The notes under the pieces were generated by a model. That model saw only the letters and a program-made list of their open reading frames with translations. It ran no database searches and was not told where the DNA came from. From NCBI RefSeq assembly GCF_000332815.1, contig NZ_AOFD01000005.1, positions 62,001-126,000 on the forward strand: a stretch of DNA of 64,000 nt, in the 5' to 3' direction. Shown here piece by piece: positions 1 to 6,479 of this stretch. Position 1 is the stretch's first letter. Every line of letters begins with the position of its first letter. The position numbers were made by a program, and so were the translations under genes. The DNA is from Arthrobacter nitrophenolicus. GTDB taxonomy: Bacteria > Actinomycetota > Actinomycetes > Actinomycetales > Micrococcaceae.

Positions 1-1
1 G

Positions 2-121
2 AAGGAGCAGATCAAGATCCACGTGGGTTCTTCCTGCACGGTGGCCGTAGTGGAGCCGGGCTCGCTGGAGCGGTCCAACGGCAAGCTCCGCCGCATCTAC
101 GACCTGCGCCCGAAGGGATAG
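2..121 (+). CDS. paaK: Phenylacetate-CoA ligase, C-terminal end (partial)
   Basis: The window opens inside this reading frame, so only about 39 C-terminal residues are visible before the TAG stop. They include the segments EPGSLERSNGK and RRIYDLRPKG, which match the closing strand-turn of the adenylate-forming PaaK family, where E-R-S-x-G-K followed by a basic patch and DLR is conserved. The enzyme activates phenylacetate to phenylacetyl-CoA, the entry step of aerobic phenylacetate degradation, in the cytoplasm. The call fits its context: a TetR regulator, paaZ and paaI follow, and the beta-oxidation-like paa genes lie at 16.7-19.6 kb. The fragment is short, so the family call rests partly on the neighbourhood. 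Confidence 0.72.
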   Translation, partial: KEQIKIHVGSSCTVAVVEPGSLERSNGKLRRIYDLRPKG

Positions 122-164
122 CAACACTGGCGGTGCCGGGCCGGCCGGCCCGTGGCCTGCCCGG

Positions 165-186
165 ACCAACCGACCGTTCGTGAGAA
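165..186. promoter_or_regulatory. Probable PaaR-type operator upstream of the TetR gene
   Basis: The core ACCGACCGTTCG lies 10-30 bases upstream of the regulator start and matches the left half and centre of the better sites at 5156-5177 and 19672-19693. The right half is poorly conserved, so this is the weakest of the three sites. Its position suggests autoregulation by the TetR protein. Confidence 0.5.
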
Positions 187-196
187 ACTAGCACCT

Positions 197-829
197 ATGC
201 CCAGCCAGACAACCAGCACCGCCGACACCTCCAGCCCCGCCGGCACCAAACGCGGCCGGCCCGGCTACGACCAGCAGTCAGTGCTGCGCATCGCCGTGGA
301 TGTCTTCAACCGGCACGGCTACGACGCGACCTCCATGGGCATCCTGGCCGAGAACCTGGGCATCTCGAAGTCGGCTATCTACCACCACGTGCCGTCCAAG
401 GGCGACCTCCTCAAGCTCGCCCTGGACCACGCCCTGGGCGGACTGGAGTCGATCCTCGAGGAGCCGGAAGCGACATCCGGCGCGGCCGACGCGCGGCTGG
501 AATTCGTCCTGCGCCAGACCGTGGCCGTACTGGTGGACCGGCTGCCGTTCGTGACGCTGCTGCTGCGCCTGCGCGGCAACACCGAGATTGAGCGGGACGC
601 GCTGGAACGGCGGCGCACCTTCGACCACAAGGTGGCGGCCCTTATTTCAGCGGCCCGGGACGAAGGCTCGCTCCGCACCGACATCGACCCCCGGACCGTC
701 ACCCGCCTCCTGTTCGGCATGATTAACTCCATCGTGGAGTGGTACAAGCCCGGCGGTTCGCTGTCGCCGGAGCGCCTGGCCGACGACGTCATCACCATGG
801 CGTTCGACGGGCTGCACGGCCACTCCTAG
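197..829 (+). CDS. paaR: TetR-family transcriptional regulator, probable phenylacetate regulator PaaR
   Basis: The 210-residue protein has a TetR-type N-terminal helix-turn-helix (about residues 25-71, with ISKSAIYHHVPSKGDLL as recognition helix and start of helix 4) and a helical C-terminal ligand-binding domain. I chose the ATG at 197; an upstream GTG at 152 would add 15 residues with no homology and would run across the candidate operator. The gene follows the paaK end by about 75 bases. The same palindromic motif appears before this gene, between paaZ and paaI, and before the thiolase operon, so it most likely represses phenylacetate catabolism. Known PaaR-type repressors are released by phenylacetyl-CoA; that ligand is inferred here, not seen. 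Confidence 0.82.
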   Translation: MPSQTTSTADTSSPAGTKRGRPGYDQQSVLRIAVDVFNRHGYDATSMGILAENLGISKSAIYHHVPSKGDLLKLALDHALGGLESILEEPEATSGAADARLEFVLRQTVAVLVDRLPFVTLLLRLRGNTEIERDALERRRTFDHKVAALISAARDEGSLRTDIDPRTVTRLLFGMINSIVEWYKPGGSLSPERLADDVITMAFDGLHGHS

Positions 830-861
830 CCGGCCTCGCACTCCTCCCGCAGTGAGGACGG

Positions 862-889
862 GGAAATACTAAGCGTGCTTGGTATTTCC
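862..889. promoter_or_regulatory. 28-bp palindrome in the htrA-like promoter
   Basis: The arms GGAAATAC and GTATTTCC flank the core AAGC-GT-GCTT, giving 24 matched positions of 28. It ends about 50 bases upstream of the protease start. The core TAAGC(G/A)TGCTT recurs before the csbD-like gene at 21003-21025, which suggests an operator shared by two stress-type genes. The protein that binds is unknown. Confidence 0.55.
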
Positions 890-941
890 GTTGCTCCCCG
901 GCTACGGTGGTAGAAAGCCGCCGTCCGCAGGGAGGTAGTCA

Positions 942-2075
942 ATGAGCCCGGCCATCCATCCGGAGCCCCGCCACCGGGGCCCGGGCACTCCAGGGCGTCC
1001 CGGCCCGCTCAGGACCGCCGCCGCCGCACTCGCCCTGAGTGCCGCCGTCGTGCTTTCCGCCTGCACAGGAGGCTCGCCTCCTCCCCCGGCGCCAACCGCC
1101 GACTCCGTGAACACTCCGGCGGCCAGCCCGGCCGGTTCCGCGCCCGCTCCCGCCGGGGCGGACGCGGCGGGCGGCATCCCGCAGCTCGTCGAGAATTTGG
1201 CGCCGTCGGTGGTGACTATCTTCACCGAGGGCGGACTGGGCAGCGGCGTGGTGTACTCCGAGGACGGCCTGGTCCTGACCAACGAGCACGTGATCCGCGG
1301 CAATACGAGGGTTGAGGTGGCCTTCGCGGACGGCCAGCGGGTGGAGGGCACCGTCCGGGCCACGGACCCCGTCACAGACTTGGCGCTGGTCCAGGCGGAC
1401 CGCACGGGCCTGCCCAAGCCGGTGTACCAGACCACGCTGCCCAAGGTGGGCGAGGGCGCCGTAGTGCTCGGCTCTCCGCTCGGCTTCGAGAACACCGCCA
1501 CCGCCGGCATCATCTCCGGGCTCCACCGCTCGATTCCCGGGTCCGCGTCCAACAGCCTGTCCCTGGTGGACCTGATCCAGACGGATGCCCCCATCAGCCC
1601 CGGCAACTCCGGTGGCGCCGTGATCAACATGCGCGGCGAAATCATCGGCATCAGCGAGGCCTACATCCCGCCGTCCGCAGGCGCCGTGGCCCTCGGTTTC
1701 GCCATCCCTGCCGCCACCGCCGTGGAAGTGGCCGAGGAACTCCTGGCTGACGGCACCGCCGAACACGCCTACGTGGGCCTCACCCCCGGCGAGCTGACGG
1801 CACAGATCGCCGAGCAGCTGGGCATCGAGCAGGTCTCCGGCGTGCTGGTGCTGGCCGTGTCCGAGGACGGCCCGGCCGGACGCGCCGGGATCCGACCCGG
1901 GGATGTCCTGGAGTCGATGGAGGGCGTGGAACTGACCGCGCCGGAGAAGCTCCTGTCCGAACTGCGCGGCCGCAATCCGGGCGACACCGTGAATTTCTCC
2001 GTCAAGCGCGGCGACGAGACCCGGGACGTCAAGGTGGACCTCGCCGAACGTCCCAGAGATAGCACCACCCGATAG
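942..2075 (+). CDS. HtrA/DegP-like serine protease lipoprotein with PDZ domain
   Basis: The 377-residue precursor starts with a basic stretch, a hydrophobic segment (about 24-40) and the lipobox LSAC with Cys41 as predicted lipidation site. A Ser/Pro/Ala-rich linker follows to about residue 80. The trypsin-like domain carries the full triad: His116 in TNEHVIRGN, Asp146 in TDLALVQ and Ser223 in PGNSGGAV. A PDZ domain fills residues about 265-370 (GPAGRAGIRPGDVLESMEG). This is the DegP/HtrA layout, with the protein outside the membrane and probably acting on misfolded envelope proteins. The gene has its own promoter region with a 28-bp palindrome at 862-889 and is followed after 12 bases by a small acidic gene likely in the same transcript. 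Confidence 0.9.
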   Translation: MSPAIHPEPRHRGPGTPGRPGPLRTAAAALALSAAVVLSACTGGSPPPPAPTADSVNTPAASPAGSAPAPAGADAAGGIPQLVENLAPSVVTIFTEGGLGSGVVYSEDGLVLTNEHVIRGNTRVEVAFADGQRVEGTVRATDPVTDLALVQADRTGLPKPVYQTTLPKVGEGAVVLGSPLGFENTATAGIISGLHRSIPGSASNSLSLVDLIQTDAPISPGNSGGAVINMRGEIIGISEAYIPPSAGAVALGFAIPAATAVEVAEELLADGTAEHAYVGLTPGELTAQIAEQLGIEQVSGVLVLAVSEDGPAGRAGIRPGDVLESMEGVELTAPEKLLSELRGRNPGDTVNFSVKRGDETRDVKVDLAERPRDSTTR

Positions 2076-2087
2076 GAAGGAATGGAA

Positions 2088-2393
2088 ATGAGCAACTCCA
2101 AAGAAGAACCCGAGGCAGGCTTCATCGTTCCCGACCCCTCGAAGGTCCGTGAGGACATTCCCGGCGACGCCGGCGACGAGGCGAACGTGATCCGCTTCAG
2201 CGAGGAGCAGGCGCTCATCGAGGAGCAGTCCCACGGGATCCGCCCGGACACGTACAGCGTTCCCTCCGGCGGCCCCACCATGGAGGAGGCCCGCGGCAAC
2301 ATGGACCTCTCCGACCAGAGCGAAAGCGGGCACGGCACGGGCCGGGAGGACGACAGCAGCGACGACGCCCTGCACGGCGGCGCCGAGTCCTGA
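2088..2393 (+). CDS. Small acidic conserved hypothetical protein
   Basis: This 101-residue protein is strongly acidic and hydrophilic, with no signal peptide or membrane segment. I chose the ATG at 2088 because AGGAAGG sits at a proper distance before it; the ATG at 2082 lies too close to that site. The protein has a conserved-looking core (FIVPDPSKVREDIPGD, EEQSHGIRPDTYSVPSGG) and a disordered Asp/Ser-rich tail. It begins 12 bases after the HtrA-like gene, so cotranscription is likely. I do not recognise a named family and propose no function. Confidence 0.75.
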   Translation: MSNSKEEPEAGFIVPDPSKVREDIPGDAGDEANVIRFSEEQALIEEQSHGIRPDTYSVPSGGPTMEEARGNMDLSDQSESGHGTGREDDSSDDALHGGAES

Positions 2394-2411
2394 CGTTTCG
2401 GCCGCACATGT

Positions 2412-2459
2412 AGGGTTCGACAGGCTCAACCACCCGGTGGTTGAGCCTGTCGAAACCCT
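2412..2459. repeat. Long inverted repeat between convergent genes
   Basis: Arms of 23-24 bases (GACAGGCTCAACCACC against GGTGGTTGAGCCTGTC at the centre, one base bulged outside) form a near-perfect hairpin between the acidic-protein gene and the convergent VOC gene. There is no T tract. A very similar element (TTTCGACAGGCTCAACCACC) is, as I recall, dispersed in many actinobacterial genomes, so I call it a REP-like palindrome that may also end transcription. Confidence 0.7.
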
Positions 2460-2468
2460 GCTGTTGTT

Positions 2469-2876
2469 TTAGAGCTGGTACTCCATCCTGTTGCCCAGGT
2501 TCTCGTGGACGCAGAGGATGTTGTGCTCGGTGTCCATGAACCAGGCGCTCTTCTCCGAGCCCGTGGTGCAGATGTGGTTCTCGGTCTTCAGGTTGGGCAG
2601 GTCGTAGTCCTGGAACTGCACGCCCATGGACTCCATCTCGCGGACTGTCTGCTCGATGTCCGTGACCTCGAAGCTGAGGGCCGTGTGTTCTGAGTGCTTG
2701 CCGTCCCTGACCGGCATCAGCTGCAGCATGGCGCCGCCGTCAATGCCGAGTATTTCGCTTCCATCGTCTGTCATACCGCGGTGCGGGAGTCCAAGTTTCT
2801 CGGTGTAGAAACTGTGGGCGCGGGCTGCATCATCGACTGGCAGGATGGTTGTGGCTGATTTCATTCTTAGGGTCAT
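2469..2876 (-). CDS. VOC-family (glyoxalase/bleomycin-resistance-like) protein
   Basis: The 135-residue protein has one vicinal-oxygen-chelate fold: TTILPVDDAARAHSFYTEKLGLPHRG opens the first beta-alpha-beta-beta-beta module, and the second module ends with WFMDTEHNILCVHEN, the usual glyoxalase-type closing strand. Candidate metal ligands are in the LQLMPV and LCVHEN strands, but the substrate cannot be read from sequence. I chose the ATG at 2876 because TAGGAGGTGG sits six bases upstream; a longer frame to 2942 lacks a ribosome site. The gene stands alone between two inverted repeats. Confidence 0.82.
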   Translation of the reverse strand: MTLRMKSATTILPVDDAARAHSFYTEKLGLPHRGMTDDGSEILGIDGGAMLQLMPVRDGKHSEHTALSFEVTDIEQTVREMESMGVQFQDYDLPNLKTENHICTTGSEKSAWFMDTEHNILCVHENLGNRMEYQL

Positions 2877-2935
2877 GTGGCCACCTCCTACGGGCAGAAT
2901 TTTACGCCCCCACCCCAATAAAAGCCCTCGATGCG

Positions 2936-2984
2936 CTATCACTTATGGTCCCCAAACGGGCTAATTGGGGACCACAAGTGATAG
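2936..2984. repeat. 20-bp-arm inverted repeat between VOC gene and paaZ
   Basis: CTATCACTTATGGTCCCCAA pairs with TTGGGGACCACAAGTGATAG over a 9-base loop with one mismatch. It sits 13 bases after the paaZ stop, so it may end that transcript, but no T tract follows. It shares architecture, not sequence, with the repeats at 19732, 27552 and 54298. Confidence 0.7.
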
Positions 2985-2996
2985 AGCAACCGGGGG

Positions 2997-5108
2997 TTAC
3001 TTTTCGACGAGGGTGAGGACGTCGTAGGTGGCCACGATCTCGTCGTTCTGGTTGGTCAGGACAGCGTCCCAGGCCACCTCGCCGTACTCGTCGGTCTCGC
3101 GCGGGGTGATCTTCTTGGCGGTGAGGGTGACCCGGATGGAGTCGCCGGCCGCCACCGGGGTGATGAAGCGCAGGTTCTCCAGGCCGTAGTTGGCCAGCAC
3201 CGGACCCGGGGCGGGCTCCACGAACAGTCCCGCGGCCCAGCTGAGCAGCAGGTAGCCGTGGGCCACGATCCCCGGGAAGAACGGGTTGGCTTCGGCGGCT
3301 TCCTGGTTGGTGTGGGCGTAGAAGGTGTCGCCGGTGCTGTTGGCGAAGGCGGTGATGTCCTCCAGGGTGACCTGCCGCAGGTCGGACCGGACGGCGTCGC
3401 CGATCCGCAGCGTCTCCAGCCGCTTCCGGAACGGGTGGGTCCCTTCGGTTTCCACCGTGAAGTTGCGGTCCGCCCCGGCATGCCAGATGCCGGTGACCGC
3501 GGTCAGCATGTTCGGTGAGCCCTGGATGGCGGTACGCTGCATGTGGTGCATTACCGACCGGATGCCGCCCAGTTCCTCGCCGCCGCCGGCACGGCCGGGT
3601 CCGCCGTGGACCAGGTGCGGCACTGGAGAGCCGTGGCCGGTGGACGACCGTGCGTCCTCGCGGTTGAGCATCAGCACGCGGCCGTGGTGCGCGGCGATGC
3701 CGGTCACCAGTTCCCGCGCCACGGCGGGATCATTGGTGCAGACAGTGGCCACCAGGGAGCCGCTGCCCCGGGCGGCGAGGCGGACGGCGTCGGCCAGGTC
3801 CTTGTAGCCGATCACCGACGAAACGGGGCCGAAGGCCTCCAGGGAGTGCAGCGCCTCCGCGTCCGCATCGTTCCAGCTGAGCACGACGGGAGACATGAAG
3901 GCGCCTTCCTCCACCACCGCGGAGGTGCCGTCGGCGGTGGTGACCGACGGCGAATCCAGCGTTCCGTACGCAAGCTCGCCGCCGGCGTCGAGCATGGCCT
4001 GCACGGCCGCACGCACGTCCTGAAGCTGCTCCACGGAGGCCAGGGCACCCATAGTGACGCCCTTGCCCCGCGGATCGCCGAGCACCACGCGCTCCTGGAC
4101 CCGCTTGCCGATGGCGGACACAACGGCGGGCACCAGCGCCTCCGGGACGATGGTCCGGCGGATGGCCGTGCACTTCTGGCCCGCCTTGACGGTCATCTCG
4201 GTGACCACGGACTTCACGAAGGCATCGAATTCCGGGGTGCCCTCGACGGCGTCGGGCCCGAGGATGGCCGCGTTCAGGGAGTCGGTCTCGGACGTGAAGC
4301 GGACCCCGCCCTGGACCACCTTCGGGTGGGACTTCAGGGACAGGGCGGTGGAGGCCGAGCCAGTGAAGGAGACGTAGTCGCGGTAATCCAGCACGTCCAG
4401 CAGGCCGCGGACCGAGCCGGAGATCAGCTGCAGCGAGCCCTTGGGCAGGATGTTGGATTCCACAATGGCCTTGACCACCGCTGCGGCAACATAGCCGGTG
4501 GGGGTGGCGGGCTTGACGATGGTGGGAACCCCGGCGATGAAAGCGGGGGCGAACTTTTCGAGCATGCCCCAGACGGGGAAGTTGAAGGCGTTGATCTGGA
4601 CCGCGACGCCGGGAATGCGGGTGTAGATGTGCTCGCCGGCGAAGGAGCCGTCCTTGGAGAGCACCTCCATGGGCCCGTCCACCACCACCTGTGAGTTGGG
4701 CAGCTCGCGCCGGCCCTTGGAGCCGAAGGTGAAGAGGACGCCGATGCCGCCGTCGATGTCCACCATGGAGTCGATCTTGGTGGCGCCGGTCTGGAAGGAG
4801 AAGTTGTAGAAGTGCTCGCGCCGGGCGTGCAGGTACTGCGCGAGCTCCTTGAGCTTCAGGGCGCGCTGGTGGAAGGTGAGCTTGCCCAGTTCCTCCTGGC
4901 CGGTGCTGCGGCCGTAGTCCACCACGGCCTGCAGGTCCAGCCCCTCGGTGCTCACCTTGGCCAGGACCTCCCCGGTGCTCGCATCACGGACGGGGACTGC
5001 GGAGGCCGAGGTGCCGGCGTCGGGGGTCCACCAGGCATCCTGGATGAAGCTGGGCACTGTCTCCACGGTGTCAACCGTGGCCTGGGGAGCTGTGGCTGTG
5101 GTGGTCAT
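2997..5108 (-). CDS. paaZ: Phenylacetate ring-opening bifunctional protein PaaZ (oxepin-CoA hydrolase / aldehyde dehydrogenase)
   Basis: The protein is 703 residues, close to the usual PaaZ size. Residues about 20-530 form an aldehyde dehydrogenase domain with Glu274 (FTSETDSLN) and catalytic Cys313 (GQKCTAIRR). The C-terminal 140 residues form an R-specific enoyl-CoA hydratase (MaoC-like) hotdog domain with DTFYAHTN and FPGIVAHGYL, holding the Asp/His pair. PaaZ hydrolyses the oxepin-CoA ring and oxidises the resulting aldehyde to 3-oxo-5,6-dehydrosuberyl-CoA. I chose the ATG at 5108 because GGAAGGA lies upstream; the first in-frame start at 5150 has no ribosome site and would bring the coding region to the operator edge. 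The gene is divergent from paaI, sharing the operator at 5156-5177. Confidence 0.95.
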   Translation of the reverse strand: MTTTATAPQATVDTVETVPSFIQDAWWTPDAGTSASAVPVRDASTGEVLAKVSTEGLDLQAVVDYGRSTGQEELGKLTFHQRALKLKELAQYLHARREHFYNFSFQTGATKIDSMVDIDGGIGVLFTFGSKGRRELPNSQVVVDGPMEVLSKDGSFAGEHIYTRIPGVAVQINAFNFPVWGMLEKFAPAFIAGVPTIVKPATPTGYVAAAVVKAIVESNILPKGSLQLISGSVRGLLDVLDYRDYVSFTGSASTALSLKSHPKVVQGGVRFTSETDSLNAAILGPDAVEGTPEFDAFVKSVVTEMTVKAGQKCTAIRRTIVPEALVPAVVSAIGKRVQERVVLGDPRGKGVTMGALASVEQLQDVRAAVQAMLDAGGELAYGTLDSPSVTTADGTSAVVEEGAFMSPVVLSWNDADAEALHSLEAFGPVSSVIGYKDLADAVRLAARGSGSLVATVCTNDPAVARELVTGIAAHHGRVLMLNREDARSSTGHGSPVPHLVHGGPGRAGGGEELGGIRSVMHHMQRTAIQGSPNMLTAVTGIWHAGADRNFTVETEGTHPFRKRLETLRIGDAVRSDLRQVTLEDITAFANSTGDTFYAHTNQEAAEANPFFPGIVAHGYLLLSWAAGLFVEPAPGPVLANYGLENLRFITPVAAGDSIRVTLTAKKITPRETDEYGEVAWDAVLTNQNDEIVATYDVLTLVEK

Positions 5109-5155
5109 CGTTGACGGGTCCTTCCAACAAAGGGGCAGAAAGGCGGCCAATGATT

Positions 5156-5177
5156 ACTGACCGTCCGTTCGGTAATA
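5156..5177. promoter_or_regulatory. PaaR-type operator between paaZ and paaI
   Basis: The site reads ACTGACCG-TC-CG-TT-CGGTAAT, an inverted repeat that extends to ATTAC...GTAAT arms over 5153-5176. It agrees almost fully with the PaaR motif I recall from Corynebacterium glutamicum (ACTNACCG, two N, CG, two N, CGGTNAGT). It sits in the divergent spacer so one bound dimer could control both genes. Confidence 0.75.
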
Positions 5178-5226
5178 TAAGAACCATACATGAATGTGCC
5201 GCCCGGCAACACCGAAGGAGACTCCC

Positions 5227-5679
5227 ATGAGCGCCCCCGTTCCGAATTCCGCCGAGATGCAGGACCACTCCCCCACAGAGCACGAGCTGTGGAAGATCAC
5301 CCTCGGCGAGCTGGACGAGAAGATGGGGGTCAAGATCGTGGAGGAGTCGGTTGAGCGCGTGGTGGCCACCATGCCGGTGGAGGGCAACAGGCAGTCGTTC
5401 GGCCTGCTGCATGGCGGCGCTTCGCTGGCCGTGGGCGAGGCGGTGGGCTCCTGGGCCGCCGTGATCCACGCCAGCACGATGGGCAAGACGGCGGTGGGCG
5501 TCGACGTGTCCGCCACGCACCACCGGTCCGCCCGGGAAGGGCTGGTCACCATCACGGCCACACCCATCCACCTGGGCGGCACGCTCACCACGCACGAGGT
5601 GCTGATCACCAACGAGATCGGCCAGCGGCTCTGCACGCTGCGCATCACCAACCTGCTGATGCGGCGGCACAAGCAGTAG
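5227..5679 (+). CDS. paaI: Hydroxyphenylacetyl-CoA thioesterase PaaI
   Basis: The 150-residue protein is a single hotdog-fold thioesterase of the PaaI type. The signature QSFGLLHGGASLAVGEAVGSWAA carries the conserved His-Gly-Gly loop and the helix Glu used in catalysis, followed by GVDVSATHHRSAREG. PaaI removes CoA from ring-hydroxylated or dead-end phenylacetyl-CoA derivatives, rescuing CoA when the pathway stalls. I chose the ATG at 5227 because CGAAGGAG precedes it at correct spacing; the upstream ATG at 5194 has none. It is divergent from paaZ and shares its operator region. Confidence 0.92.
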   Translation: MSAPVPNSAEMQDHSPTEHELWKITLGELDEKMGVKIVEESVERVVATMPVEGNRQSFGLLHGGASLAVGEAVGSWAAVIHASTMGKTAVGVDVSATHHRSAREGLVTITATPIHLGGTLTTHEVLITNEIGQRLCTLRITNLLMRRHKQ

Positions 5680-5783
5680 CCAGGAAAAAATCTCCTGCAG
5701 TGCATCCAAAGACGGTACTTCCCGGGTATTAAGCGCGTAAGCACAAACAGCCCGGCCACCGGGCATCCTTGAAGGAGTTTGAT

Positions 5784-6479
5784 ATGCGCAAAATGGGTTA
5801 CGCCGCCGGGGCACTTTCCCTGGCCGCCTCGCTGGCCTTCGCCGCCCCCGCCCAGGCCAACGGATGGCACCACGATGACGACGACGCCCTGTTGTCCGTC
5901 CTCCATGGTGTTCCCGGCCTGACGGTGGACGTGTGGGTGAACGGGAACCTCACGCTTGATAACTTCACTCCCGGCACCCTGGCCGGGCCACTCGAGCTGC
6001 CCGCCGGCGATTACCAGATCGCCGTGACTGCCGCTGACGCCACGTCCGCCGCGAACCCGGTGATCGGACCTGTGGATGTGCAGCTCGACGAGGGCGGCAA
6101 CTACACGGCCGTGGCCCACCTCAGCGCCGCGGGCACCCCCACGGCCTCGCTGTTCGAAAACAGCACCAAGGGCCTCCGCAATGACCGGAAAGGCAAGCTG
6201 ACGGTCAGGCACGTGGCCGCGGCTCCCGCCGTCGACGTGCTGGCGAACGGCGAACCCGTCATCCAGGGCCTCACCAACCCCAACGAAGCGGTGCTGAAGC
6301 TCAGGGCCGGCACGATTTCAGCTGCGGTAGCCGCGGCAGGAACCACAACCCCGGTGATCGGCCCGGCTGACATCACCGTTGCAGGCGGGACGAACACCAT
6401 CGTCTACGCCTGGGGAAGCCTCGCCGACGGCACCCTGGCGTTGCCGTTCAGGTGGTCGACGGCGACGGGTCGTAGTTAG
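5784..6479 (+). CDS. Secreted DUF4397-domain protein
   Basis: The 231-residue precursor has a clear Sec signal peptide (basic start, hydrophobic core, cleavage near APAQA-NG at about residue 26) and a short His/Asp cluster just after it. Two DUF4397 repeats follow: VLHGVPGLTVDVWVNG...GDYQIAVTAAD and VRHVAAAPAVDVLANG...GTISAAVAAAG, each ending in a PVIGPxD motif. DUF4397 proteins are extracytoplasmic beta-sandwich proteins of unknown role. GAAGGAG sits eight bases before the ATG at 5784. The stop overlaps the stop of the convergent protease gene. Confidence 0.88.
   Translation: MRKMGYAAGALSLAASLAFAAPAQANGWHHDDDDALLSVLHGVPGLTVDVWVNGNLTLDNFTPGTLAGPLELPAGDYQIAVTAADATSAANPVIGPVDVQLDEGGNYTAVAHLSAAGTPTASLFENSTKGLRNDRKGKLTVRHVAAAPAVDVLANGEPVIQGLTNPNEAVLKLRAGTISAAVAAAGTTTPVIGPADITVAGGTNTIVYAWGSLADGTLALPFRWSTATGRS

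Noticed and set aside
939..2429. A 496-codon antisense frame over the HtrA-like gene
   Set aside because: It is the mirror of a high-GC gene; the translation shows no domain and the plus strand has an intact triad, lipobox and PDZ.
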